A stretch of 64,000 nt of DNA. It comes from Atopomonas hussainii (GTDB lineage: Bacteria > Pseudomonadota > Gammaproteobacteria > Pseudomonadales > Pseudomonadaceae). Made by a program: the position numbers and the translations under genes. A model generated the notes under the pieces. It saw only the letters and a program-made list of their open reading frames with translations. It did not search any database and had not been told where the DNA came from. Numbering within the stretch: the stretch's first letter is position 1; the number at the start of each line of letters is the position of its first letter. Positions 45,098-52,954 of this stretch are shown piece by piece. The stretch covers positions 186,001 through 250,000 of the forward strand of contig NZ_FOAS01000004.1 of NCBI RefSeq assembly GCF_900109735.1, written 5' to 3'.

Positions 45098-45618
45098 ATA
45101 GATGTAGGCCCCGCCCACTCCAACGGATACGCGCCTTGCCTCACCCAACGGTGAAATGACGACCAAGGCCAGTCGGCCACCTTATCGACCAAGCCATGTT
45201 TGACGGGGTTAAAGTGCAGGTAGTCCAGATGCCGCTGAACATCGTGCTCATTGCGTAGCAGATGCTCCCAGTATCTGTGTTGCCACAGCGTGGCGCAGCG
45301 CTTTGCCGCGCGGCGCTCGGTGAGGTAGCTCGGTTGAAAATAGTCGGCACCACAGCGCCGAGTAACCGCCGTTTTAATCAAACGCCAACGTGTAGCGAAG
45401 TCGGCATCACCTTCGGGCAGCGTCCAAATGGTATGCAGGTGATCCGGCAGCAACACCCAACCATCGATCCGAAAAGGGCGTTGCACCCTTACCCGTTCAA
45501 CGGCCTGACGCAGTGCCAAACGCAACGCCGGATCGGTCAATATCCTTTGCCGCCGCTCCGTCACCACCGTAAAAAAGTACGAACCACCAGGCACCGCCGC
45601 ACGCCGATAACGAGACAT
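45094..45618 (-). CDS. REP-associated tyrosine transposase RAYT, copy 1
   Basis: A 174-residue single-strand DNA transposase of the Y1/HUH superfamily. The HUH motif is LLPDHLHTIW (His60, His62) and the catalytic Tyr is likely in HLDYLHFNPVKHG (Tyr133). RAYTs cut at REP sequences; this one is flanked by REPIN doublets on both sides. It differs from copy 2 at only a few codons plus the last residues (WAGPTSM). Its TAG stop is supplied by the GTAG head of R1. Confidence 0.9.
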   Translation of the reverse strand: MSRYRRAAVPGGSYFFTVVTERRQRILTDPALRLALRQAVERVRVQRPFRIDGWVLLPDHLHTIWTLPEGDADFATRWRLIKTAVTRRCGADYFQPSYLTERRAAKRCATLWQHRYWEHLLRNEHDVQRHLDYLHFNPVKHGLVDKVADWPWSSFHRWVRQGAYPLEWAGPTSM

Positions 45619-45692
45619 TCCATGTCCCCCGAAGAAGCGTTAAAAGCCATGAACCATCAAAGCATCGCAACAAGACCAAGCCAACGCAAAAC

Positions 45693-45826
45693 GTAGGGCG
45701 GGTTAGCCGCAGGCGTAACCCGCCGAGCGATGGTCAAACCCACACAAAAGCCGCGTCATACGCCGCATCAACCAACCCGGCGCATGTTGAGAGCACAGCC
45801 CGCGCGGGTCAAATGACCCGCCCTAC
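45693..45826 (+). repeat. REPIN-like doublet R2
   Basis: A 134-bp copy with the perfect right-hand palindrome GCGGGTCAAATGACCCGC and GTAG/CTAC ends. It is followed within five bases by a tRNA-Asn gene fragment. Confidence 0.9.
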
Positions 45827-45830
45827 AGGG

Positions 45831-45875
45831 CTGTTAATCATTGGGTCCCTGGTTCGAGTCCAGGTCGCGGAGCCA
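45831..45875 (+). tRNA. 3' fragment of a tRNA-Asn (GTT) gene
   Basis: The 45 bases run from the anticodon loop (CTGTTAA, anticodon GTT at 45833-45835) through the T arm (CCTGG-TTCGAGT-CCAGG) to the acceptor strand CGCGGAGCCA with encoded CCA. The acceptor 5' strand, D arm and 5' anticodon stem are missing and replaced by R2. It cannot give a working tRNA. The natural downstream terminator is still present. Confidence 0.85.
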
Positions 45876-45880
45876 AATGC

Positions 45881-45913
45881 AAAAGCCCCAGACATCTGTC
45901 TGGGGCTTTTTTT
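45881..45913 (+). terminator. Terminator of the broken tRNA-Asn gene
   Basis: AAAAGCCCCAGACA pairs with TGTCTGGGGCTTTT, followed by more T, directly after the tRNA fragment. A textbook rho-independent terminator. Confidence 0.85.
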
Positions 45914-45933
45914 ATGGAAATGGGAACCACGCT

Positions 45934-46461
45934 TTAGCCAACTGTCGTATGCCCTGCCCACGCCAGTGGATACGCGCCCTGCCTCACCCAACGGTGAAAT
46001 GACGACCAGGGCCAGTCGGCCACCTTATCGACCAAGCCATGCTTGACGGGGTTAAAGTGCAGGTAATCCAAATGCCGCTGAACATCGTGCTCATTGCGTA
46101 GCAGATGCTCCCAGTATCTGTGCTGCCACAGCGTGGCGCAGCGCTTTGCCGCGCGGCGCTCGGTGAGGTAGCTCGGTTGAAAATAGTCGGCACCACAGCG
46201 CCGAGTAACCGCCGTTTTAATCAAACGCCAACGTGTAGCGAAGTCGGCATCACCTTCGGGCAGCGTCCAAATGGTATGCAGGTGGTCCGACAGCAACACC
46301 CAACCATCGATCCGAAAAGGGCGTTGCACCCTTACCCGCTCAATGGCCTCACGCAGTGCCAAACGCAACACCGGATCGGTCAATATCCTTTGTCGCCGCT
46401 CCGTCACCACCGTAAAAAAGTACGAACCACCGGGCACCGCCGCACGCCGATAACGAGACAT
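45934..46461 (-). CDS. REP-associated tyrosine transposase RAYT, copy 2
   Basis: A 175-residue near-duplicate of copy 1, with the same HUH (LLSDHLHTIW) and Tyr (DYLHFNPVKHG) motifs. The differences seen include P59 to S and A31 to V; the end reads WAGHTTVG. Its downstream flank is the tRNA fragment and terminator instead of a REPIN. R3 lies upstream of its start, so the duplication unit appears to be gene plus about 75 bp plus REPIN. Confidence 0.9.
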   Translation of the reverse strand: MSRYRRAAVPGGSYFFTVVTERRQRILTDPVLRLALREAIERVRVQRPFRIDGWVLLSDHLHTIWTLPEGDADFATRWRLIKTAVTRRCGADYFQPSYLTERRAAKRCATLWQHRYWEHLLRNEHDVQRHLDYLHFNPVKHGLVDKVADWPWSSFHRWVRQGAYPLAWAGHTTVG

Positions 46462-46535
46462 TCCGTGTCCCCCGAAGAAGCGTTAAAAGCCATGAACCAT
46501 CCAAGCATCACAACAACACCAAGCCAACGCAAAAC

Positions 46536-46670
46536 GTAGGGCGGGTTAGCCGCAGGCGTAACCCGCCGAACGATGATTAAACCCACACAAAAGCCACGTT
46601 ATACGCCACATCAACCACACCCGACGCATGTCGAAAGCACAGCCCGCGCGGGTCAAATGACCCGCCCTAC
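46536..46670 (+). repeat. REPIN-like doublet R3
   Basis: A 135-bp copy with GTAG/CTAC ends and both hairpins. It runs straight into the RAYT remnant at 46675. Confidence 0.9.
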
Positions 46671-46676
46671 AGGGCT

Positions 46677-46805
46677 TACCCGCTCAATGGCCTCACGCAG
46701 CGCCAAACGCAACGCCGGATCGGTCAATATCCTTTGTCGCCGCTCCGTCACCACCGTAAAAAAGTACGAACCACCAGGCACCGCCGCACGCCGATAACGA
46801 GACAT
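46677..46805 (-). pseudogene. RAYT remnant, N-terminal 43 codons
   Basis: The sequence equals the first 43 codons of the RAYT genes (MSRYRRAAVPGGSYFFTV onward) and then stops abruptly at R3 before the HUH motif. It is a deletion product, not a gene. The 5' flank to R4 matches the flanks of copies 1 and 2. Confidence 0.9.
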
Positions 46806-46879
46806 TCCGTGTCCCCCGAAGAAGCGTTAAAAGCCAAGAACCATCAAAGCATCACAACAACACCAAACCAACGCAAAAC

Positions 46880-47014
46880 GTAGAGCGGGTTAGCCGCAGG
46901 CATAACCCGCCGGGCGATGGTTAAACCGACACAAAAGTCGCGTCATACGCCGCATCAACCACACCCGATGCATGTCGAGAGCAAAGCCCGCGCGGGTCAA
47001 ATGACCCGCCCTAC
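46880..47014 (+). repeat. REPIN-like doublet R4
   Basis: A 135-bp copy; the left end reads GTAGAGCGGG with one stem mismatch, while the right palindrome is perfect. It forms the left member of a direct pair with R5 at 54444 around the 7.4-kb accessory block. Confidence 0.88.
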
Positions 47015-47021
47015 AGGGCTA

Positions 47022-47132
47022 AAGGCCAACGGTAAAACCGGTAAACAGGTTGTGTGTGCGGCCATGCGTAAGCTTCTTTGCATTGCTTATGGCGTTCTGA
47101 AATCCGGCAAACCATATGAGCCAAATCTAGCT
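47022..47132 (+). pseudogene. IS110-family transposase C-terminal remnant
   Basis: The frame from 47022 reads KANGKTGKQVVCAAMRKLL and then AYGVLKSGKPYEP, the characteristic C-terminus of IS110/IS116/IS902 transposases (aMRKLLhiaYGVLKsGkpfdp). About 37 codons are left, fused to REPIN sequence. No IS ends can be defined. Confidence 0.75.
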
Positions 47133-47193
47133 CTTGCGAGGCAAGGCTCAAGACGGTATCTACAGGGCTTTTACACCAGGTCAAATATGAAAA

Positions 47194-47520
47194 TCATTCA
47201 GACGGCCATTTTAGACCCGCCCTAAATGCTTTATACCAATATGCCCTAGAATAAACATCATCTCGATCCAAATGATAGACAAAGTCCTTAACCCTATCAC
47301 TTAAAGGAAACTCAAATTTAAATTTTGCAATGGAAAGTCTTCGCTGAATCTCATGCAAAGCATCAAAATACTCTCCAGCCTCTTCAAAAGAAGTGCATGC
47401 GGATATTTTCTCAATCAAAACACCGCACTCCTCTTCATACACACAAAGATACTGATTAATAATTGACACACTAGAGCGATAACGCTCCAACTCATCTTGC
47501 AAGTCACTCCAGATATCCAT
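47194..47520 (-). CDS. Putative orphan CDI immunity protein
   Basis: A 108-residue protein with low-GC codon use compared with its surroundings. It is mostly helical, with many aromatic and acidic residues (CVYEEECGVLIEKI, HLDRDDVYSRAYWYKAF). I do not recognise the family. It follows, by 5 bp and on the same strand, a fragment that looks like a CdiA toxin tip, so the likely role is immunity to that toxin. It is placed downstream of cdiI as orphan modules usually are, though 7 kb away. Confidence 0.6.
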   Translation of the reverse strand: MDIWSDLQDELERYRSSVSIINQYLCVYEEECGVLIEKISACTSFEEAGEYFDALHEIQRRLSIAKFKFEFPLSDRVKDFVYHLDRDDVYSRAYWYKAFRAGLKWPSE

Positions 47521-47525
47521 GAGAA

Positions 47526-47840
47526 CTACCTGATCCTTATTGGCTGGATATGGCCAACCTGACCTGTCGTAGGATTATAAATCATTTCTAAGCCACCTCC
47601 TTCATACTTGAAATACCCTGGAGCACCGCGCGGATCTGGAATTATTTTAGGATTGCTACTGAGAACCTCTTTAGCTTGAAGAAATGGCGCTGGACGCCCC
47701 TCACCCCACAAGCGCTCATAATAAGACTTACTAAACTTCAATCCATCTACAGAATAAAAGGCACCATCAAAATCTATGGGCTTTCCACCAGCTGTAGCTT
47801 TTGGACCAACAGTATCACCCGACGCGACTTTCCCTGTCGA
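47526..47840 (-). pseudogene. Orphan CdiA/polymorphic-toxin C-terminal fragment
   Basis: The open frame extends from about 47870; coherent toxin-like sequence starts near 47840 and includes GGKPIDFDGAFYSVDGLKF, SYYERLWGEGRPAPFLQAKE and a closing PTTGQVGHIQPIRIR. That pattern, with PRGAPGYFKYEGGGLEMIY before the end, is known to me from tips of bacterial polymorphic toxins. There is no start codon except a TTG at 47741 and no delivery domain. Upstream of 47840 the base composition switches to GC-rich, marking a junction. It may serve as a recombination reservoir for cdiA. Confidence 0.65.
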
Positions 47841-48013
47841 TGCGGCTGCAACCCAGACGCAGTGCGGCTTTCAGAGCATCGCACAGACGCAACTCTGCCC
47901 CGGCCCAAAAAATCGCCCAGACATGCTTTTCAGCCCTGACAGTCAACCCCCGACCTCAGCCGGCTGGGTTATTCGTCTTGCCCTGCGTGTATTTTATAGA
48001 CTACAGTTCGGCC

Positions 48014-48316
48014 ATGAAGAAGATCGAATCCAGCAAGTTCCGAACCTGGCTGAAGAAACTCAAGGACGACACCGGCAGGGCCCGTATCGTGGCGCGGATC
48101 AACCGGCTGATGGAGGGTTTGCCTGGCGATGTCGCTCCGGTCGGCCACGGCGTCAGCGAGCTACGGATTCACTACGGCCCCGGCTACCGGGTGTATTTTC
48201 ACCAGCAAGGCGACACCCTGGTGATACTGCTCTGCGGTGGCGACAAGGGCAGCCAGAGCCGTGACATCGAGGCCGCCCACCAGATTCTGCAGGCGTGGAG
48301 AGCGCAACATGACTGA
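48014..48316 (+). CDS. RelE/HigB-type toxin (HI1419-like)
   Basis: A 100-residue basic protein of the RelE/ParE superfamily, of the plasmid-killer HI1419 branch: SSKFRTWLKKLKDDTGRARI at the start, then VSELRIHYGPGYRVYFHQQG and VILLCGGDKGSQSRDI. Relatives cleave mRNA on the ribosome or target gyrase. The toxin comes first, and the antitoxin gene overlaps it by 8 bp, the HigBA order. It probably stabilises the neighbouring mobile element. Confidence 0.88.
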   Translation: MKKIESSKFRTWLKKLKDDTGRARIVARINRLMEGLPGDVAPVGHGVSELRIHYGPGYRVYFHQQGDTLVILLCGGDKGSQSRDIEAAHQILQAWRAQHD

Positions 48317-48602
48317 GACCTTTACCGATTTCGACCCCGCCGAGTACCTCACCAGTCCCGAGGCCATTGCGGAGTTTATGAGCGATGCCCTGGAAACCGG
48401 CGATGCCGGCTATATCGCCAAGGCCATGGGGGTGGTGGCACGTGCCAGAGGCATGACCGAGCTGGCCAGGGAAACCGGCCTGTCCCGCGAGCAGCTGTAC
48501 CGTTCCTTCAGCGAGCACGGCAATCCCACGCTGAAAACCATGCTCGCGGTCATGAAGGCGCTGGGCGTCGATATGGCTGCTCGCCCGCATACCGCACACT
48601 GA
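48309..48602 (+). CDS. HigA-like antitoxin (HI1420-like)
   Basis: A 97-residue protein with a helix-turn-helix (GMTELARETGLSREQLYRSF, then GNPTLKTMLAVMKALGVDM), the addiction-module antidote family paired with HI1419-type toxins. It overlaps the toxin gene, should neutralise it and repress the operon. The end converges with the frameshifted tail of the integrase gene. Confidence 0.88.
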   Translation: MTETFTDFDPAEYLTSPEAIAEFMSDALETGDAGYIAKAMGVVARARGMTELARETGLSREQLYRSFSEHGNPTLKTMLAVMKALGVDMAARPHTAH

Positions 48603-49755
48603 TTGCAGCCCCAGGCGGTGCGGTGGCTTGCCGCTGTGCCGCCTGGGGCCAACAAGCGTAGCGCGTTAGCCTTCCTCGTCGGCCTCGACATCCAGCGCCG
48701 CCAGCAGCAACTCTGCCGGGTCTTCGTCGGGCACTTCTGCGCCGCCTTCGACCCGGTTCTGCCGCTGCAAGCGGGCCGGGTGGGTGGGTGGCGGTATGGA
48801 TCTCTTTCAGGGCGCGGATACTGACCTGGGTGTAGATCTGCGTGGTGTTCAGGCTGACGTGGCCGAGCATGGCCTGGATAAAGCGCACGTCCGCGCCGTT
48901 CTCCAGCATCAACGTGGCCATGGTGTGGCGGAACAAATGGCAACTGCCGCGCTTGCCGATGTTGGCTTTTTCGATGTGTTCGCGCACCAGTTGGGTCAGG
49001 CGGTTGGGGCTGAAAGCCTCGCCCTGCTGGGTCAGAAACAAGGTGCCATCGTCCAGGCCCAGGACAAAATGGGGCCGGACGTCGTCGCGGTATTTGGTGA
49101 TCCAGGCCAAGGCCCGTTCGCCGATGGGAATCATCCGGTCTTTTTTGCCCTTGCCCTGGCGAATCATCACCGTGCCGCGCTCGTAATCGATGGCGCTCCA
49201 GCTCAGGCCGATCAACTCCATGCGGCGCATGCCGGTGCTGTAAAGGGTTTCCAGCATGGCGCGGTCGCGGATGCCGGTCGGGGTCGTCACGTCCGGTACG
49301 TTGAGGATACGTTCGGCCTCGTCGCTGCTGAGGATGTGTTTCGGCAAGCGCTGCTCCATCCTCGGCAGGTCGAGGTCGGCGGCCGGGTTGTAGAGGATGC
49401 GGTTGGTTTTGGTCAGCCACTTGAACCACACCCGGATTGGGGTGATGCGTACCGTCTGGCTACGGGCGGATAACGGTTCGCCGTCGGCCTTGCGGTAGAG
49501 GAACAGGTGGCGCTGGTAGCGCTCCAGAATCGGCCGCGTTATCTCCTGCGGGCGGGTCAGGCCGCGTTCGTCACACCAGCGGATAAAGCCGATCAGTAGG
49601 CTTTCGCGGTTGCCCACGGTGCGTTCGGAGTAACCGCGCTCGCGCTGGTGTTGCAGGAAGGCTTTCATCTGGAAATACAGGCTGCCGGGATCGCCCAGCG
49701 GGCCGATCACCTGGTCGGCGATTTTCTGTTTCTGGCGGGCGCCCTTCTTCGGCAT
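48550..49755 (-). CDS. XerC-like tyrosine recombinase with frameshifted C-terminal tail
   Basis: A 401-residue site-specific recombinase. The SAM-like N-terminal domain (about 27-125) is followed by the catalytic domain with Arg177 (STGMRRMEL), Lys near GKGKKDR, HLFRH (His273, Arg276), GHVSLNTTQIY (His299, Tyr308). After HTATHPP the frame is shifted by one extra 4-bp unit in GGGTGGGTGGGT (48778-48789), giving an Arg/Gly/Pro-rich run to 48550. Without the extra unit the protein would end at 48666 with an acidic tail ...DEDPAELLLAALDVEADEEG. The core is intact, so activity may remain. It starts 8 bp after the primase gene. Confidence 0.87.
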   Translation of the reverse strand: MPKKGARQKQKIADQVIGPLGDPGSLYFQMKAFLQHQRERGYSERTVGNRESLLIGFIRWCDERGLTRPQEITRPILERYQRHLFLYRKADGEPLSARSQTVRITPIRVWFKWLTKTNRILYNPAADLDLPRMEQRLPKHILSSDEAERILNVPDVTTPTGIRDRAMLETLYSTGMRRMELIGLSWSAIDYERGTVMIRQGKGKKDRMIPIGERALAWITKYRDDVRPHFVLGLDDGTLFLTQQGEAFSPNRLTQLVREHIEKANIGKRGSCHLFRHTMATLMLENGADVRFIQAMLGHVSLNTTQIYTQVSIRALKEIHTATHPPGPLAAAEPGRRRRRSARRRPGRVAAGGAGCRGRRGRLTRYACWPQAAQRQATAPPGAAISVRYAGEQPYRRPAPS

Positions 49756-49763
49756 GGCTCGAC

Positions 49764-52700
49764 TTACCCGGCGCTGGACAACGCCGCAGCGGCGTTGTGG
49801 GTGAGTCGGATAGGTGCCTGGCCGTTAAGTCCGACCGGACCGGCTTCAAGCTCAGGCTGCGCCTGGCCTGGCGCGGTTTTTCCAGCCTCCGACCGGGTGC
49901 CGACCAGCGCCCGACCAGGGGCCGACCGTTCTTGCTCCAACCCCGACCGGGCGGCTTTGTTGTCCAGCAGGTCGGCATCGAGCAAGCCCATCAGGTGCGC
50001 CTGGTCGCGGCCGTCACCGTCGTAATTGAGGCTGTATTCGTGGGCCAGGCCGCGCCGGTAGAGCTGCAGGTATTCCAGTTCGCTCAGGCGGCCGAGGTGG
50101 ATTTTCAGCTGCGTATCGCCCCAGCCGGTGGCGGCGCGCACGTCTTTGCGGCTGAAACGCAGCTCATGAGCCTTGAGGCCCTGGGCCTGGCTGTGGCTCT
50201 TGACCCAGCCTTGCAGCAGGCCGAGCAGGCGGCGGGTTTGCGGCGGCAGCTCGTCCAGGGTGCGGCCGAGGATGTCGTGGGCCAGGCGGTTGGCCAGGGC
50301 GATGTCGCCGGCCGTGGCTTCGAGATAGGCCAGACGCTGGCCGCGGTGCTCGATGTGCTTGATCGGCCGCTGATGCTGATGCAGCAAGGCGATGGCGCGG
50401 ATCAGCGTCAGGTACTTCATGTGGTCGCGGCGTGTGCGGGTCTTGTCCGAGAGGAAGGTCAGCTGGTCGGCGAACGGGTTGACCACCGCCAGCGGTTTGA
50501 GCAAACGCTGGGCGTTCTGGTGCAGGCGGGTGATGGCCTGTTTCTCGGCATCGGCCAGCAGGCCGTCGAGGGTTTGCTTACGGCGCTGGGCGGCGTGGAT
50601 CGCTTCGGTCTGCTCGCGGCTCTCGTTGATGGTCAGCACCAGACAGCGATTCAGCAGCTCTTCGTCGATGTCGATCGCCGTGGTGGTCAGCATCAGCATC
50701 ACCGGCCCCTGCACCCGGTATTGCTTGGTCACCAGGTTGCCGGAGGCTTCGTCCTTGCCGGTTGAGGCGATGGTTAGCTCGCCGTCCGATTGCAGCAGTT
50801 TCAGGGCATAAGCCGCCTGGCGCACGCCCTCTTCCTCGGCGATGGCCAGGATGCGGTGCTGCAGGTCGGTTTCGCCGAGATAAAACAAACTCTGCCCGGT
50901 CATGGCGCTGTACTGGATGCGCTCTTCCTCGGGCATCAGGTTGAGCACGGCGTCCATCAGCGAGCTTTTGCCCGCCGCGCTGCTCGACTGGATCAGCACC
51001 GCCAGCGGCTGATCGAGTTTGCGCGACACCGCCGCCAGATAACCGGCCAGGAGGTTGCTGGACTCGCCGACCACTCCGCAGCGCGCCAGGTCGGCCTCGA
51101 TGCGCTCGATCAGGTTGGGGGCGCGCAGCAGCTCCAGGGCGGTTTTCTCGTCCTCGGTGCTGAGCGTCGGCGTGGGATTTTTCGGGGCCAACGCGGCCTG
51201 GATCGCCGCCTCCTGCAAGCCTTCCAGCTTGAGCAACAACTGGCCGAGGTCGCGTTTGAGGATTTCCTCGGCCACGCCCAGCTCGCTGCCGGCCTGTTTC
51301 AAATAGCTGTAACGGGCCTTGGCCGCGTACAGGTCGAAGCTGTCCACGTAATACGCGGCCTCGGCCCGCTCGCTGGCCTCGCGGCGCACCTGCACGTTGA
51401 CCCGCATTTGCTCGGGGCCGAGGTTCTTCTTCCAGCCGCGCACCCGCCAATGGCGGTCGGCGACCGTGAGTAAAAGATCGCCCTGGGCGTTTTCGCTGAA
51501 CTGTTCGGCGGGTGAATTGGATTCGCAAACGAGCACGCCAGGAACAGGTGCAAGGGGCGTTTCCGATTCGGAAACGGCGGCTGCCTGCGGCGCGGCGGCT
51601 AAGAAAGAAGTGTCGTCGGCAGGGGAAATTTTCGCGTCCGCGAAAACGCTGTCCGGGTTTTCTCCAGTGGCCGATATTTTCGCGGGCGCGAAAATGACTT
51701 CATCGGTCGCCACGCCCTTGCCCTGCCACACCGCCCGCTGCAACAACTCGCCCAGCGCCTGCGCCGGGCTCTCCACCTGCAGGGCGAAGCCGTTGGCGTC
51801 CAGGCCCTGCGGGAACAGCAAGCGAAACACTTCGATGCCCGCGCCGCGCAACTCCTCGCCCAGCTTAGCCGCCGCCGCGTCACCCGCCTCGTCGCGGTCG
51901 AAGGCGATAATCACCCGCTGGGTGCCGTGGTGTTGCAGCGCCTGCCAATGATCTTGGGAAAAGCCCTTCACGCCATAGGCCGCGATCACGTTGCGATAGC
52001 CCGCGCACCAGAAGGTCATGGCGTCGATCAACGACTCGCACAAAATTACCTCGCCACCGGCCAGCAGCGCCGCCTCGTTCCACACTCCGCGCAACGGCGC
52101 GGCCAGGTACAAATGGCGCGACTGCCCGGCCGGAATCTTGTTATTCGGCAGCAGGCGCCGACCGTACAGCTGCACCACGCGGTTGGCCTGCTCCGAGTTG
52201 GCCCCGCCTTCCAGGCCAATCACCGGCACGATCAGACAACCGTTGAGGTGTTCGTGACCGGTCGGCCGCAGCACGCCTACCGCCTGCAACTGCTGGCGTA
52301 CCTGCTTGCCCGCCAGGGTATGCCCGGCCGGCAGGCGATAGGTCAGGGTCTTGTTGGCATAACCCAGCTGGAAGCGCTCGATCAGCTCGGGATGGTTGAG
52401 ACCACGGGCTTCCAGATAAGCCAGCGCCTCTGGCGATTGCTTGAGGTTGCCGTGGTAGAACTCCGCCACCGACTGCAGCAGCGCGGCAGCTTCCAGCTCA
52501 GAAGAGCCAGCGGCTAAGGGAGGAAGGTGGCGGGCCTGGCTGCGCGCCACGCCAACCTTCTCGCTGCTGTCCAGCGGCGCGTCGTTGCGCAGCAGCTGCA
52601 CCGCGTGCGGCAGGGAAACGCCCTGAGTCTTCATCACCCAATCGATCACCGACCCCGCCGCGCCGCAGCCAAAGCAGTGATACAGGTTCTTCTCCGGCGA

Positions 52701-52856
52701 GATCGACAGGCTGGCCGTGCTCTCGTCATGGAACACGCAGCGCATGACGAAATCCTTGCCGCGCCTCTCCAGCGCATGCCCCTGCGACTGAACCAGGCGA
52801 ACCAGCGACACCTCACGCTTGAGGCGGGCCAGTTCGGCTTCGGGAATGCGGGCCAT
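49764..52856 (-). CDS. CHC2 zinc-finger/Toprim/ATPase primase-helicase of a mobile element
   Basis: A 1030-residue replication protein. The N-terminal CHC2 zinc finger is Cys40, His43, Cys61, Cys64 (RCVFHDEST, YHCFGCG). A Toprim domain follows (about 260-345, VILCESLIDAMTF and IIAFDRDEAGDAA). After a variable linker (about 380-480) there is a P-loop ATPase with SSSAAGKSSLMDAVL at about 626-640, and a winged-helix-like C-terminus (SRKDVRAATGWGDTQLKIHL). Phage and satellite primase-helicases have this plan. It lies just upstream of the recombinase and divergent from an XRE regulator, which suggests self-replication of a small integrative element. Confidence 0.8.
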   Translation of the reverse strand: MARIPEAELARLKREVSLVRLVQSQGHALERRGKDFVMRCVFHDESTASLSISPEKNLYHCFGCGAAGSVIDWVMKTQGVSLPHAVQLLRNDAPLDSSEKVGVARSQARHLPPLAAGSSELEAAALLQSVAEFYHGNLKQSPEALAYLEARGLNHPELIERFQLGYANKTLTYRLPAGHTLAGKQVRQQLQAVGVLRPTGHEHLNGCLIVPVIGLEGGANSEQANRVVQLYGRRLLPNNKIPAGQSRHLYLAAPLRGVWNEAALLAGGEVILCESLIDAMTFWCAGYRNVIAAYGVKGFSQDHWQALQHHGTQRVIIAFDRDEAGDAAAAKLGEELRGAGIEVFRLLFPQGLDANGFALQVESPAQALGELLQRAVWQGKGVATDEVIFAPAKISATGENPDSVFADAKISPADDTSFLAAAPQAAAVSESETPLAPVPGVLVCESNSPAEQFSENAQGDLLLTVADRHWRVRGWKKNLGPEQMRVNVQVRREASERAEAAYYVDSFDLYAAKARYSYLKQAGSELGVAEEILKRDLGQLLLKLEGLQEAAIQAALAPKNPTPTLSTEDEKTALELLRAPNLIERIEADLARCGVVGESSNLLAGYLAAVSRKLDQPLAVLIQSSSAAGKSSLMDAVLNLMPEEERIQYSAMTGQSLFYLGETDLQHRILAIAEEEGVRQAAYALKLLQSDGELTIASTGKDEASGNLVTKQYRVQGPVMLMLTTTAIDIDEELLNRCLVLTINESREQTEAIHAAQRRKQTLDGLLADAEKQAITRLHQNAQRLLKPLAVVNPFADQLTFLSDKTRTRRDHMKYLTLIRAIALLHQHQRPIKHIEHRGQRLAYLEATAGDIALANRLAHDILGRTLDELPPQTRRLLGLLQGWVKSHSQAQGLKAHELRFSRKDVRAATGWGDTQLKIHLGRLSELEYLQLYRRGLAHEYSLNYDGDGRDQAHLMGLLDADLLDNKAARSGLEQERSAPGRALVGTRSEAGKTAPGQAQPELEAGPVGLNGQAPIRLTHNAAAALSSAG

Positions 52857-52954
52857 GCGGTATCTCCTCAGAACCTTGTCAAGTATCCTATCGGAGGCTG
52901 TTTTAGATTCTATTCAGATACTTTCGTCAACCCTCATCAGAACCGGAGGTGACA

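Noticed and set aside
45262-46797. Plus-strand ORFs of about 144 codons opposite each RAYT
   Set aside because: They repeat only because the RAYT genes repeat; no domain and no start signal.
44963-47014. CRISPR array
   Set aside because: The repeats are 135 bp, paired hairpins with RAYT genes between them, and unequal spacing; there are no cas genes.
50578-51528. A 316-codon frame overlapping the primase gene
   Set aside because: It is Arg/Gly/Pro-rich and out of frame with a protein having clear CHC2, Toprim and P-loop motifs.
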